Shown: piece by piece, positions 34,973-44,175 of the stretch
Layout of the letters: each line of letters begins with the position of its first letter
Numbering within the stretch: position 1 is the first letter of the stretch
Source: Acuticoccus sp. I52.16.1
Lineage (GTDB): Bacteria > Pseudomonadota > Alphaproteobacteria > Rhizobiales > Amorphaceae
Direction of reading: 5' to 3'
NCBI RefSeq assembly: GCF_022865125.1
Contig: NZ_CP094828.1
Span: forward strand, 744,001 to 808,000
Length of the DNA stretch: 64,000 nt
Made by a program: the position numbers and the translations under genes
Notes under the pieces: generated by a model
What the model saw: the letters and a program-made list of their open reading frames with translations, nothing else
Databases searched by the model: none
What the model was told of the DNA's origin: nothing

Positions 34973-36340
34973 ATGACCGACCTCACTCCCGAACGGGCCG
35001 CAGATCTCGCGGCCGTCCCCCTCGCCCGCGCCTACCTCTCCGGAGATGCCGACCCCGTCGCCGTCACCGAAGTCTTCCTCGAGCGGATTGCCTCGAGCGA
35101 CAACCCGGCCTACATCTCGCTCTCGCCCGAGCGGGCGATGCGCGAGGCGCGCTCGGCCAAGGCGCGCTATGACGCCGGCTTCCCCGCCTCCTCGCTGGAC
35201 GGCGTCCCCGTCGCCTGGAAGGACCTGTTCGACATGGCCGGCGAGGTGACGACCGCCGGATCCAACCTCCTGCGCAGCGCCTCCCCGGCCGAGGAGGACA
35301 GCCCCGTCGTCGCGCATCTCGCCGCTGCGGGCATGGTCGCCCTCGGCAAGACCAACCTCACCGAGTTCGCCTTCTCCGGCCTCGGCCTCAACCCGCACTA
35401 CGGCACGCCCGCCAACCCTCACGATCCCGAGACGCCGCGCATTCCGGGCGGCTCCTCGTCGGGTTCGGCGGTGGCGGTCGCGGCGGGGCTCGCCACCACC
35501 GCCATCGGCTCGGACACTGGCGGCTCGGTGCGGATCCCGGCGGCGGTCAACGGCCTCGTCGGCTACAAGTCGTCCGAGGGGCGCATCAGCACCGAGGCGG
35601 TGATCCCCCTTTCGGCGACGCTCGACACCGTCGGCCCCATCGCCCGCACCGTGGAGGACTGCATCCACCTCGACGCGGCGCTGCGCGGCACCGCGCCCAC
35701 CATCCGTCGCGGCAACATCGCCGGCATGCGCCTCATCGTGTGCGAGACGCTGTGGCTGGACGACGCCGAAGACATCGTCACCGACGCGTTCGAGCAAGCG
35801 GTGAAGCGCCTCGAGGCGGCCGGCGTCACCATCGAGACGCGCACCGTGCCGCAGGTCCGCGAGGCGGCGCGGATCATGGCCGACCACGGCACCCTCGCCA
35901 ACGCCGAGTCCTACGCCTACCACCGCGACCGCATCGAGAGCGCCGACGTGGAGGAGATGGACGGCCGCGTCGTCGCCCGGATCCTGCGCGGCAAGACCAT
36001 GTCGGCCTACGACCTCCTCGCCAACACGGCGGGGCGCATCAAGCTCTCCCGCCAGCTCGGCCAGGACATGGAGGACGCCTTCCTCATCGGCCCGACCGTG
36101 CCGCACGTCGCGCCCGAGATCGCCCCGCTCGACGCCGATCCGGAGGTGTTCAACCGCGTCAACCTGAAGACGCTGCGCAACACGATGACGGGCAACTTCC
36201 TCAACCTGCCCGGCGTCGCGATGCCGATGGCGGCGGATTCCAAGCTCCCGGTCAGCTTCCTCCTCAACGCCAAGAGCGACGACGACGACCGTCTCCTCTC
36301 GGCCGCGCTGGCGATCGAGCACATCGTCCGCGGCGCTTGA
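34973..36340 (+). CDS. Amidase signature family enzyme
   Basis: This 455-aa amidase has the full Ser-cisSer-Lys triad: K83 in VAWKDLFD, S161 in GGSSSGSA and S185 in SDTGGSVRIPA. S161 and S185 are 24 residues apart, as in known members. No signal peptide is present, so it is cytoplasmic. The family hydrolyses diverse amides, and includes GatA and allophanate hydrolase. There are no GatB/GatC neighbours, so a GatA role is unlikely. It follows the M20 amidohydrolase with 163 bp between and is probably co-regulated with it in amide or ureide breakdown. Confidence 0.87.
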   Translation: MTDLTPERAADLAAVPLARAYLSGDADPVAVTEVFLERIASSDNPAYISLSPERAMREARSAKARYDAGFPASSLDGVPVAWKDLFDMAGEVTTAGSNLLRSASPAEEDSPVVAHLAAAGMVALGKTNLTEFAFSGLGLNPHYGTPANPHDPETPRIPGGSSSGSAVAVAAGLATTAIGSDTGGSVRIPAAVNGLVGYKSSEGRISTEAVIPLSATLDTVGPIARTVEDCIHLDAALRGTAPTIRRGNIAGMRLIVCETLWLDDAEDIVTDAFEQAVKRLEAAGVTIETRTVPQVREAARIMADHGTLANAESYAYHRDRIESADVEEMDGRVVARILRGKTMSAYDLLANTAGRIKLSRQLGQDMEDAFLIGPTVPHVAPEIAPLDADPEVFNRVNLKTLRNTMTGNFLNLPGVAMPMAADSKLPVSFLLNAKSDDDDRLLSAALAIEHIVRGA

Positions 36341-36634
36341 CGCCGGACGGTCGGCGCCGCCGCTCACAGCCGCGGCGGCGGCCTTCCCCGCGCCCTCCGC
36401 TCGGCGAGGCGGCCGCCCGCCCTCCTCGCCCCGAACCGGCGGCGGGAAGCCGGGCCGCCGGCGCGCGGCGTGGCGACCGGTGCGCCATGGGTGCCAGGGG
36501 AGCGCCTACGACCCGCCCCACCGTTGCCACGGATCGGGAGAGATGATGTTTAGGTCAGATGAATACTCCGGTTCGCTACTCTCCGATCCCGCCGTGCTGA
36601 CGGCCGGCCATCCTTCGACGCGACGGGGCGACGA
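36341..36634. other. Intergenic region upstream of the SDR gene
   Basis: The 294-bp gap is GC-rich, mainly Pro/Arg-codon-like triplets without start or stop structure, and I see no gene in it. A candidate promoter near its end is listed separately. Confidence 0.4.
36524..36552 (+). promoter_or_regulatory. Candidate promoter of the SDR gene
   Basis: TTGCCA and TGTTTA are separated by 17 bases, about 82 bp before the SDR start. The AT-richer stretch around it stands out from the GC-rich flanks. There is no further support. Confidence 0.27.
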
Positions 36635-37372
36635 ATGATCGAGACCGCACCCGTCGCGATCGTCACCGGTGCATCGCGCGGGATCGGCGCCGCCATCGCC
36701 CAACGTCTCGCCCTCGACGGTCTCGCCGTCGCGGTGAACTACGCACACAATGCCGGTGACGCCGCCCATGTGGTCGACACCATCGTCGCCTCCGGCGGCC
36801 GCGCCGTCGCCGTGCGGGCCGACATCGCCGACCCCGGCGCCGTACGCCGCCTGTTCGAAGAGACGGAGGCCGCGTTCGGCCCCGTCGGCGTCCTCGTCAA
36901 CAACGCCGGCGTCATGCGGCTCGCCCCGATCGCCGAGACCGACGACGCGACGATCGAGGCCCACCTCGCGATCAACCTGCGCGGCCCCTTCTACGCGCTG
37001 CGCGAGGCGGCGCGGCGGATGGGGCCGGGCGGGCGCATCATCAACCTGTCGAGCAGCGCGGTGGGCAAGTACCAGCCGACCTACGGCGCCTATGCCGCCA
37101 CCAAAGGCGCCATCGAGGCGCTGTCGCGCGTGATGGCCAACGAGATGCGCGGGCGCGACGTCACCGTCAACGTCGTCGTCCCCGGCCCGAGCGAGGCGGA
37201 GATCGTCGGCGCCCACCGACCCGGTGCGCTGGGCGACACGATCGGCGGCCGCGCCCCTCGCGAGCGCGCCGGCACCCCGGAGGAGATCGCCGACAGCGTC
37301 GCCTTTCTCGCCGGCCCGGAAGGGCGGTGGGTCAACGGCCAGGTGCTGCGGATCAACGGCGGCGCCGCGTAG
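36635..37372 (+). CDS. Short-chain dehydrogenase/reductase (FabG-like)
   Basis: This 245-aa classical SDR has the NAD(P)-binding TGASRGIG at 11-18, the NNAG segment (VNNAGVMRL), and the catalytic Ser...Tyr-x3-Lys (LSSSAV, then YGAYAATKG near 150-157). A typical C-terminal GRWVNGQVLRINGG closes the fold. The RxD/basic pattern after the first strand suggests NADP(H) use, as in 3-oxoacyl reductases. The substrate is unknown. No fatty-acid synthesis genes are adjacent, so the fabG symbol is not used. A strong hairpin terminator lies just after it, shared with the converging OmpA-family gene. Confidence 0.88.
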   Translation: MIETAPVAIVTGASRGIGAAIAQRLALDGLAVAVNYAHNAGDAAHVVDTIVASGGRAVAVRADIADPGAVRRLFEETEAAFGPVGVLVNNAGVMRLAPIAETDDATIEAHLAINLRGPFYALREAARRMGPGGRIINLSSSAVGKYQPTYGAYAATKGAIEALSRVMANEMRGRDVTVNVVVPGPSEAEIVGAHRPGALGDTIGGRAPRERAGTPEEIADSVAFLAGPEGRWVNGQVLRINGGAA

Positions 37373-37404
37373 GCCACCCGCCGGCGCGGGCGGCACGCCA
37401 ACGC

Positions 37405-37430
37405 AAAACGCCGCCCCGGGGGGCGGCGTT
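37405..37430 (-). terminator. Intrinsic terminator, OmpA-family gene (also serves SDR gene)
   Basis: AACGCCGCCC pairs perfectly with GGGCGGCGTT around CGGG. On the minus strand the stem is followed directly by TTTTGC, giving the U-run expected for a rho-independent terminator 26 bp after the OmpA-family stop. It could also slow transcription from the converging SDR gene. Confidence 0.75.
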
Positions 37431-37455
37431 CGCATTCTCGTTCGCTGTAGTTGGA

Positions 37456-40104
37456 TCAGTCCAGGTTCTGGCCTTCCATCCCGGCGATCTGATCGTCGGC
37501 GGACAGCAGCGGGGTGATCCGGCGCACCGTCACGCGGCGGTTGATCCGGCTCGGCCCCTGCGTCTGCTCCTTCAGGTACTGCTTGCCGAAGCCCTGGGTG
37601 ACGAGGTTCTCCGGCGGAATCTCGAAATATTCCGTCAGGATCTGCGCCACGCTCTCGGCCCGCGAGTCCGACAGGCCGAGATTGTACTCGGCGGCGCCGA
37701 CGGCGTCGGTATGGCCCTCGATCAGGAAGACCTCGGACGGGTTCTCGTAGATCGCCTCCTCGATGGCGACGCCGATGGTCTCCAGGTTGCCGATCTCGGT
37801 GTCGGCGATGTCGGCCGAACCGGTCTCGAAGGTGATCGTGTCGACGTCGATCCGCGGCATCAGCCCGCGCAGGTCCTCGTTGTAGAGCACCTGATTGAGC
37901 GTGTAGGAGCGGTCCAGCTCACGCACCGGCTCGGCCGTCACGGTCTGGTAGACGACGTCCACCGAGGCGCGCGAGGGCTCCACGATATAGCGGTCGTAGG
38001 GCATGGCGACGTCGTAGGGCGCGATGTCCACGGCGAGATCCGCGTCGTTGCCCCACCAGGGCGGCATGTTGTTGAACAGCGTCACCGTGGGGCCGCCGGG
38101 GACCTCGCGGTAGCGGCGGATCGGCACACCGTAGTTGTCGACGATGGTGACGACGCGGGTGCCGTCGGAGCGCACGACGACCGACTCCGTCCAGCCGTTG
38201 TTGAGGTCACGCACGTCGTACGCATCGGCGCGCCAGCGCAGGCGGTCCGGGTACTCGTCGATGATCATCGGCTGACCGTTGACGACGTAGGTCGTGCGGC
38301 CCTGGGTGGAGGCGACGATGGCGGCGCCGGCGAACGCACCGAGGCCGACCCAGGCGGCGCGGTCCCAGTTGTTGTCGCGGCGGTAGTTGCGCTCCCAGTC
38401 GTCGTAGCGGTCGCGGCGGCGGCGCTCACGATCCACCCAGTCGCGCCGGTCGCGGCGGTCGTCGCGACGGATCTCGCGGCGCAGGTCGTCGCGGCGACCG
38501 CGCATGGCGTCGGCCCGTTCCTGGGCGCGCCGGTCGCGGTTGCGGGCTTCCTGGCGGTCCTGCTGCCGGTTCTCGCGGGCGATCTCCTCGCGGCGCTGCT
38601 GGCGCAGACGCTGGCGCTGGTCGGCCCGGTCGTCGCGGCGCATGCGATCCTCGAGCGAGCGGCGATCCTCGGCACGCTGGTTGCCGCGATCATCCGGACG
38701 GCGATCCGGACGCGCCCTCGGCTGGTCGCCACGCTGGTCCGGGCGCGCATCCGGACGGCGGTCGGGATTGTTCCGCTCGGCGGCACGGTTGGCCTCCTGG
38801 CGTTCGCGGCGGGCCTGCTCGCGCCGCGCCTCCTGCGCCTCGCGGCGCTGGCGCTCCTCGGCCTGCTCGACCTGGCGAGCGCGATTGCCGCCCTGTCCCT
38901 GCGCGCGCTCGTTCACCTCGCGCGAGCCGGTGGTCGCCGCCTGGCCGCGGTTCTGCGGCTGCGGCTGCTGGGCCTGACGCTGCTGGCGCTGGCGCTCTTC
39001 ACGCGCACGGGCGCGGCGCTCCTCCTGCGCCCGCTGCTGCTCGGCGCTCGGCTGGTTCTGCTGGCGCTGCTGCTGGGCCTGGTTGCGCTGCGGCTGCTGG
39101 CGCTGCTGCGGCTGCTGTGCCTGGTTCTGCTGGCGTTGGCGCTCCTGGCGGGCCTTCGCGCGGCGCTCTTCCTGCGCACGCTGGGCGGCGGCGTCGTTGC
39201 TCCGCTGCTTCTGCTCGGCCTGCCGCTTCTGCTGCTGGCGCTGGGGCTGGGAGTTGGCCTGCCCCTTGTTGGCCGGCTGCGGCTGGGCCTGGCGCTGACG
39301 CGCCTGACCCTGGTTCTGCTGCTTCTGCGGCTTCTGATTGCCCTTGTTCTGGGCCTCGTTGCGCTGGCGCCGCTCTTCGCGGGCCTTGGCGCGCCGCTCT
39401 TCCTGCTTCTGGTCCGCCTGGGCCAGCAGCATCGGCTGGGCCGCGGCATCGAGCTGGGCGACCTGCACCGGCCCGTCCAGCGCCGCGCGCTGGATCGTCC
39501 AGTCCGACATCACCGCCCCCGCGTCGCTGCGCTTGTCGCGGGCATTCTGGCGGCGCTCGTTGGTGCGCTGGCGCTGATCGGCGGCGTCGTTGCGGCGCTC
39601 GCGCTGCTGCGCGGCCTGGCCGCGCCGATCCTCGGTCGTGGGGCGCTGTTCGCGGGCACTCTCGCGCCGCTCGTTCTGGATCTCCTGCTGCGTGGCGCGC
39701 TGCTCGCGGCGGAACTCCTGCCGCTCGTTGGCCTGTTCGTTGCTCAGCTCGCGCTGTTCACGGGCCCGTTCGCGGCGCTCGTTGGTCATCTCCTCCTGCG
39801 CCTCGTGGCGCTCGGAGCGGGACAGGTCCTCCTGACGGAACTCGAGCCGCTCGTTGCGGCGCTCGGCGTCGGCCGAACGATCCTCGCGGGCTCGCTCGCG
39901 GCGCTCGTTCTGCACCTCGTCCTGTGCGGCTTGCGTCTCGCTGCGGAACTCGCGCCGCTCGTTCTGGCGCTCCTGCTGGTTCTGCACGGCGATGACGCCA
40001 GATTCGGCGAAGACCGGAGCCTGGTGCGCCCCGATGCCCGCCGCAGCCGGACCGGTGGCCGCTGTCATCGCAGCGAGCACCGCCCAGCTTGTCAACTGTC
40101 GCAT
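37456..40104 (-). CDS. OmpA-family protein with a very long charged NERRE-repeat region
   Basis: The ATG at 40104 (882 aa) is preceded by GAGAGGAAGG and starts a signal peptide (LTSWAVLAAMTAATGPAAA). Residues about 40-578 are an extraordinary low-complexity region of Arg, Glu and Gln, first with NERRERARE-like units, then with Gln/Asn/Ala-rich runs, then with RDDRRDRRD-like basic runs. Residues about 600-745 form a folded domain (VNGQPMIIDEYPDRLRW, then DGTRVVTIVDNYGVPIRRY). Residues about 755-882 are an OmpA peptidoglycan-binding domain (ITFETGSADI, LIEGHTDAVGAAEYNLGLS, NRRVTVRRI). It is exported and likely holds the outer membrane or a periplasmic structure to peptidoglycan. Confidence 0.85.
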   Translation of the reverse strand: MRQLTSWAVLAAMTAATGPAAAGIGAHQAPVFAESGVIAVQNQQERQNERREFRSETQAAQDEVQNERRERAREDRSADAERRNERLEFRQEDLSRSERHEAQEEMTNERRERAREQRELSNEQANERQEFRREQRATQQEIQNERRESAREQRPTTEDRRGQAAQQRERRNDAADQRQRTNERRQNARDKRSDAGAVMSDWTIQRAALDGPVQVAQLDAAAQPMLLAQADQKQEERRAKAREERRQRNEAQNKGNQKPQKQQNQGQARQRQAQPQPANKGQANSQPQRQQQKRQAEQKQRSNDAAAQRAQEERRAKARQERQRQQNQAQQPQQRQQPQRNQAQQQRQQNQPSAEQQRAQEERRARAREERQRQQRQAQQPQPQNRGQAATTGSREVNERAQGQGGNRARQVEQAEERQRREAQEARREQARRERQEANRAAERNNPDRRPDARPDQRGDQPRARPDRRPDDRGNQRAEDRRSLEDRMRRDDRADQRQRLRQQRREEIARENRQQDRQEARNRDRRAQERADAMRGRRDDLRREIRRDDRRDRRDWVDRERRRRDRYDDWERNYRRDNNWDRAAWVGLGAFAGAAIVASTQGRTTYVVNGQPMIIDEYPDRLRWRADAYDVRDLNNGWTESVVVRSDGTRVVTIVDNYGVPIRRYREVPGGPTVTLFNNMPPWWGNDADLAVDIAPYDVAMPYDRYIVEPSRASVDVVYQTVTAEPVRELDRSYTLNQVLYNEDLRGLMPRIDVDTITFETGSADIADTEIGNLETIGVAIEEAIYENPSEVFLIEGHTDAVGAAEYNLGLSDSRAESVAQILTEYFEIPPENLVTQGFGKQYLKEQTQGPSRINRRVTVRRITPLLSADDQIAGMEGQNLD
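38370..39995 (-). repeat. Charged low-complexity repeat region in the OmpA-family gene
   Basis: The encoded protein segment is built from degenerate repeats rich in Arg, Glu and Gln (NERRE, RAREQ, QAQQPQQRQQPQ types). The DNA is dominated by CGC/CGG/GAG/CAG codons, so the opposite strand lacks stop codons for over 2.8 kb. There is no exact tandem DNA unit, only diverged units. Confidence 0.8.
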
Positions 40105-40200
40105 ACTGCCTTCCTCTCGGCGTTTGTCCCGCCCTTCTAGAAATCCGGGCGTGTACATGGCCTGAACGCGGAAGCGGCGACAGAAGTTCGCGCTCGTCCT

Positions 40201-41610
40201 TCAGATATGAATGGCGCGACCGTACGCGTCGAGGACGCTCTCGTGCATCATCTCCGATAGCGTCGGGTGCGGGAACACCGCGTGAATCAGCTCTTCCTCG
40301 GTCGTTTCGAGGTTCATCGCGACCACGAACCCCTGGATCAGCTCGGTCACTTCCGCACCAACCATGTGCGCGCCCAAAAGTTCACCGGTCTTGGCGTCGA
40401 ACACCGTCTTCACCAGGCCGTCCGGGGCGCCGAGGGCGATCGCCTTGCCGTTGCCGATGAACGGGAACCGCCCGACCTTGACCTCACGCCCAGCGGCCTT
40501 GGCCTTCGCCTCCGTCAGCCCGACCGAGGCGACCTGCGGGTGGCAGTAGGTGCAGCCGGGGATCTTGCCCTTGTCCATCGGGTGCGGCTTTTTGCCCGCG
40601 ATCGCCTCGACGCAGATCACGCCTTCATGCTCGGCCTTGTGGGCCAGCATCGGCGGGCCGGCTACGTCGCCGATGGCGTAGACGCCCTTCACATTGGTGG
40701 CGCCGAAATCGTCGATCACGACGCATCCGCGCTCGGTCTTGACGCCCAGCTCCTCGAGGCCGAGGCCCTCGATGTTGCCGACGACGCCGACCGCCGAGAT
40801 CACCTTGTCGACCTCGATCGTCTCGGTCTTGCCGTTGGCCTCGACGCTGACCTTCTGCGTGCGGCCCTTCTCGATCTTGGCGACCTTGGCCGACGTCATG
40901 ATCTTCAGGCCCTGCTTTTCGAGCTGCTTGCGGGCGAGCTTGGCGATCTCGACGTCCTCGACGGGGAGGATCTGGTCCATCACCTCGACGACCGTCACCT
41001 CCGAGCCCATCGAGTTGAAGAACGACGCGAACTCGATGCCGATGGCGCCGGACCCGACCACCAGGAGCTTCTTGGGCAGCTCCTTGGGGACCATCGCCTC
41101 GAAGTAGGTCCAAATGTTCTCCTTGTCGGGCTCGAGGCCGGGCAAGGCGCGCGGGCGGGCGCCGGTGGCGACGATGATGTTCTTCGCCGCGTAGCTGCCG
41201 CCGCCCTTGGCGCCCTTCGGCGCGTCCGGCGCGTCCTTGACGTCGACCTTGCCGGGCGCGGTGATCTTGGCCGTGCCCCAGATCACGTCGACCTTGTTCT
41301 TCTTCAGCAGCATGCCGACGCCGCCGTTCAACTGCTTGGACACCCCGCGCGAGCGCTCCACCACCTTGGCGATGTCGAACGAAAAGTCCTTGGCGGCGAG
41401 GCCGTAGTCCTTGGCGTGCTTGAAGTGGTCGTAGACCTCGGCCGAGCGCAGCAGCGCCTTGGTCGGGATGCAGCCCCAGTTGAGGCAGATGCCGCCGAGG
41501 TGCGCTTTTTCCACGACCGCGGTCTTGAGGCCGAGCTGCGCGGCGCGGATCGCGGTCACGTAGCCGCCGGGGCCGGAGCCGATGATGAGGACGTCGTAGG
41601 TGTCGGCCAT
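40201..41610 (-). CDS. lpdA: Dihydrolipoyl dehydrogenase
   Basis: This 469-aa FAD enzyme (ATG 41610, 2 bp after the cupin stop) reoxidises lipoamide in 2-oxoacid dehydrogenase or glycine cleavage complexes. The FAD fold GSGPGG is at 11-16. The redox disulfide is C42/C47 in GGICLNWGCIPTK. An NAD fold (VVGSGAIGIEFASFFN) follows, and the C-terminal HPTLSE holds the catalytic His-Glu pair. No E1 or E2 genes are nearby, so which complex it serves is unclear. Confidence 0.93.
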   Translation of the reverse strand: MADTYDVLIIGSGPGGYVTAIRAAQLGLKTAVVEKAHLGGICLNWGCIPTKALLRSAEVYDHFKHAKDYGLAAKDFSFDIAKVVERSRGVSKQLNGGVGMLLKKNKVDVIWGTAKITAPGKVDVKDAPDAPKGAKGGGSYAAKNIIVATGARPRALPGLEPDKENIWTYFEAMVPKELPKKLLVVGSGAIGIEFASFFNSMGSEVTVVEVMDQILPVEDVEIAKLARKQLEKQGLKIMTSAKVAKIEKGRTQKVSVEANGKTETIEVDKVISAVGVVGNIEGLGLEELGVKTERGCVVIDDFGATNVKGVYAIGDVAGPPMLAHKAEHEGVICVEAIAGKKPHPMDKGKIPGCTYCHPQVASVGLTEAKAKAAGREVKVGRFPFIGNGKAIALGAPDGLVKTVFDAKTGELLGAHMVGAEVTELIQGFVVAMNLETTEEELIHAVFPHPTLSEMMHESVLDAYGRAIHI

Positions 41611-41612
41611 GG

Positions 41613-41894
41613 TCACTTCATCTCAATTTCGACGAACGACACGACCGCGTCCGAGCGGTTGACCACATCGTGCGACACGCCCTTGGGGCGCGAGTAGCTC
41701 TCACCGAGCTTCATTTCGGCGATGTGGTCGCCCTTGTCGTCCACCATCGTCAGCGTGCCGGGGATGACCGGAACGACGACGTACGGATACGCGTGGACGT
41801 GAGCGCCGGTGGAGGTGCCAGGCTCGAACGTCCACTGCGTGACCCGCACATGCGGCTCGTCGATCTGCACGGTGGCGCTCGCCTTTGTGGCCAT
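41613..41894 (-). CDS. Small cupin-domain protein
   Basis: This 93-aa single-domain cupin has GAHVHAYPYVVVPVIPG and, later, GVSHDVVNRSD. They supply histidines (H in AHVH, H in SHD) that could bind a metal. No signal peptide is present. It is the middle gene of glyS-cupin-lpdA on one strand, with a 33-bp gap after glyS and 2 bp before lpdA, so it is likely co-transcribed. The substrate or role is unknown. Small cupins of this type may bind a metabolite rather than catalyse. Confidence 0.82.
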   Translation of the reverse strand: MATKASATVQIDEPHVRVTQWTFEPGTSTGAHVHAYPYVVVPVIPGTLTMVDDKGDHIAEMKLGESYSRPKGVSHDVVNRSDAVVSFVEIEMK

Positions 41895-41927
41895 GTCGTC
41901 TCGTCTCTGTCTCAGTTGGTCGCGATG

Positions 41928-44108
41928 TTAACCGGAGATCGCGGAAAAGTCCGCCACCTCGCGCGTGGTATCTCGGAGCGCCGCCAGGAGGCGCAGCCGG
42001 TTGGCGCGCAGGCCGGGATCGTCGGCGTTGACCATGACAGCCTCGAAAAAGGCGTCCACCGGTGCGCGCAGGGCCGCCAGCGCGGTCATCGCCGCGGCGT
42101 AGTCTTCCCGCGCGACGGCTTCGGTCACGGTCTTGCGGGCCGCGGCGACGGCGTCGAACAACGCGATCTCCTGCGGCTCGACGAGCGTGGCGCGGACCGG
42201 TTCGCCCTGCACCGGGGCGCCGTCCTTCTTCTCCTCGGCGACGAGGATGTTGGTGGCGCGGCGGTAACCGGCCATCAAGGTGGCCCCGTCGTCGGTGGCG
42301 AGGAAGTCGGTCAGCGCGGCGATGCGGTTCACGAGGTCGACGAGGTCGATCGTCGTCACCATCGGGCGGACAGCGCGGACCGTCTCGGCGGAGACGCCGG
42401 CGTCGCGCTGCTGCACGATGAGACGCTCGACCACGAAGTCCGACAGATCCGCCACCGGGCCGCGCAGGCCGCCGTAGCCGTCATCGTCGAAGCGGTCGTA
42501 GTCCTTGGCGCTCTGCGCCTTCCATTCGGTATCGAGCGGGGTGCCTTCCCACAGGCGCCAGGCGATCATCAGCAGCCCGCCCATCTTGCCGTCGTCGAGC
42601 GGCAGGCGCAGCCCGTTCTCCAGCACCAGGCGGATGATGCCGAGCGCGGCGCGGCGCAGGCCGAACGCGTCGCCCGAACCGGTCGGCTTCTCGCCCGCGG
42701 CCCACAGGGCGACGAGCTGGTCCACCTTGTCGGCCAGCGCCAGCACCACCGAGAGGCGCGCGGACGGCACGGCGTCGTTCGGCCCCTGCGGCTGGTAGTG
42801 TTCCTCGATGGCGGTGGCGAGATCTTCCGGCGCGCCGTGTGCGGCGGCGTAGTGGCGCCCCATGTAGCCCTGCAGCTCGGGGAACTCGCCGACCATCCCG
42901 GTCACGAGGTCGCCTTTGACGACCGCAGCCGCCTCGACCGCGTAATCCGGCTGAATGCCGAGGACCGGTGCGATCTCGCGCGCCAGCGCCTGGATGCGCT
43001 CCACCCGGTCGGCCTGAGTGCCCAGCTTCTCGTGGAAGGTCACCGTCTTCAGCTTCTCGGCGTGGACGGCGAGGCGCCGCTTCATGTCCTCGTCCCAGAA
43101 GAAGCGCGCGTCGGCGAGACGGGCGCGCACCACCCGCTCGTTGCCGGCGACGATCGCCGCGCCGCCGTCGTCCGCCACCAGGTTCGCCGTCAGAATGAAC
43201 GCGTTGGCGAGCTTGCCCGTCGCCGGGTCGCGCGTGACGAAACACTTCTGGTTCTCGCGGATCGTCAGGCGGATGACCTCTTCGGGCAGCGCCAGCACCC
43301 GTTCGTCGAACCGGCCGACGAGCACCACCGGCCACTCGACGAGGCCCGCGACCTCGGTCAGCAGTCCGTCGTCCTCGACCATCTCGAGGCCGAGCGCGAA
43401 GACGGCGTCCTTGGCGTCGTGCAGGATCTGGTCGCGCCGCCGCTCATGGTCGACGACGACGAACGCCTTCTCCAGGCTCGCCTTGTAATCCTCCAGCCGG
43501 CGGACCTTGATCGTCCCCGGCGCGTGGAAGCGGTGGCCGACCGTGGTGTCCCCCACCGGCACGCCCGGCACCTCGACGGGGACGATCTCGGGGTCCTCGT
43601 TCTCAGTGCCGAAGGTGGCGAGGATGGAGGTCAGCGGGCGCACCCAGCGCAATGCGCCGGCATCGCTGGACGCCGCGCCCCAGCGCATCGTCACCGGCCA
43701 GGGAAAGCGGCGAACGGCGTCGACGATCGCCTCGGCGGCGATGTCGAGCGTCGGCCGGCCGGGCACCACGGTCTTGGCGACGTAGAAGTCCCCCTTCTTG
43801 GGGTCGCTCTCGATCGTCGCCTCGTCGATCGAGGCGAGGCCCGCGGCCCGCAGGAAGCCGGCGAGCGCCTTCTCCGGCGCGCCGACCCGCGGGCCCTTGC
43901 GCTCCTCGCGCCGGTCGGCCGATCGGGCGGGAAGGCCCGTGACGGCGAGCACCAGACGGCGGGGCGTGGCGGTGGCGTAGGCGCCCTCGTAGGTCAACCC
44001 GGCGTCCACCAGGAAGTTCGTGACGAGGCGCTGGAGATCCTCCGCGGCACGGCGCTGCATGCGTGCGGGGATCTCCTCGGACAGGAGTTCGACGAAAAGT
44101 TCGGGCAT
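41928..44108 (-). CDS. glyS: Glycyl-tRNA synthetase beta subunit
   Basis: This 726-aa protein begins [20 protein letters not shown], the standard opening of bacterial heterotetrameric GlyRS beta chains. It is full length, with the conserved [18 protein letters not shown] and [16 protein letters not shown] segments. It needs the alpha subunit GlyQ, which is usually the gene just before it. Here the gene before it is a trypsin-like protease, and the one beyond that is on the other strand, so glyQ must be elsewhere or farther away. A downstream cupin and lpdA follow closely. Confidence 0.95.
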   Translation of the reverse strand: MPELFVELLSEEIPARMQRRAAEDLQRLVTNFLVDAGLTYEGAYATATPRRLVLAVTGLPARSADRREERKGPRVGAPEKALAGFLRAAGLASIDEATIESDPKKGDFYVAKTVVPGRPTLDIAAEAIVDAVRRFPWPVTMRWGAASSDAGALRWVRPLTSILATFGTENEDPEIVPVEVPGVPVGDTTVGHRFHAPGTIKVRRLEDYKASLEKAFVVVDHERRRDQILHDAKDAVFALGLEMVEDDGLLTEVAGLVEWPVVLVGRFDERVLALPEEVIRLTIRENQKCFVTRDPATGKLANAFILTANLVADDGGAAIVAGNERVVRARLADARFFWDEDMKRRLAVHAEKLKTVTFHEKLGTQADRVERIQALAREIAPVLGIQPDYAVEAAAVVKGDLVTGMVGEFPELQGYMGRHYAAAHGAPEDLATAIEEHYQPQGPNDAVPSARLSVVLALADKVDQLVALWAAGEKPTGSGDAFGLRRAALGIIRLVLENGLRLPLDDGKMGGLLMIAWRLWEGTPLDTEWKAQSAKDYDRFDDDGYGGLRGPVADLSDFVVERLIVQQRDAGVSAETVRAVRPMVTTIDLVDLVNRIAALTDFLATDDGATLMAGYRRATNILVAEEKKDGAPVQGEPVRATLVEPQEIALFDAVAAARKTVTEAVAREDYAAAMTALAALRAPVDAFFEAVMVNADDPGLRANRLRLLAALRDTTREVADFSAISG

Positions 44109-44175
44109 CGGCCGGCCGCTTGAGATCAGTCCGGGTCGCCTACCATCACGCCCGGTGCGGCGGAAGCCCCCGCTT

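Noticed and set aside
37327-40140. A 937-codon open frame on the plus strand, opposite the OmpA-family gene
   Set aside because: It is Leu/Ala/Val-rich because it complements Arg/Glu/Gln codons. It lacks a sensible start or domain, and the minus-strand protein has a signal peptide and an OmpA domain.
41608-41616. GTG at 41616 as the start of lipoamide dehydrogenase
   Set aside because: It overlaps the cupin stop and adds only two residues. ATG 41610 starts the canonical N-terminus of the family.
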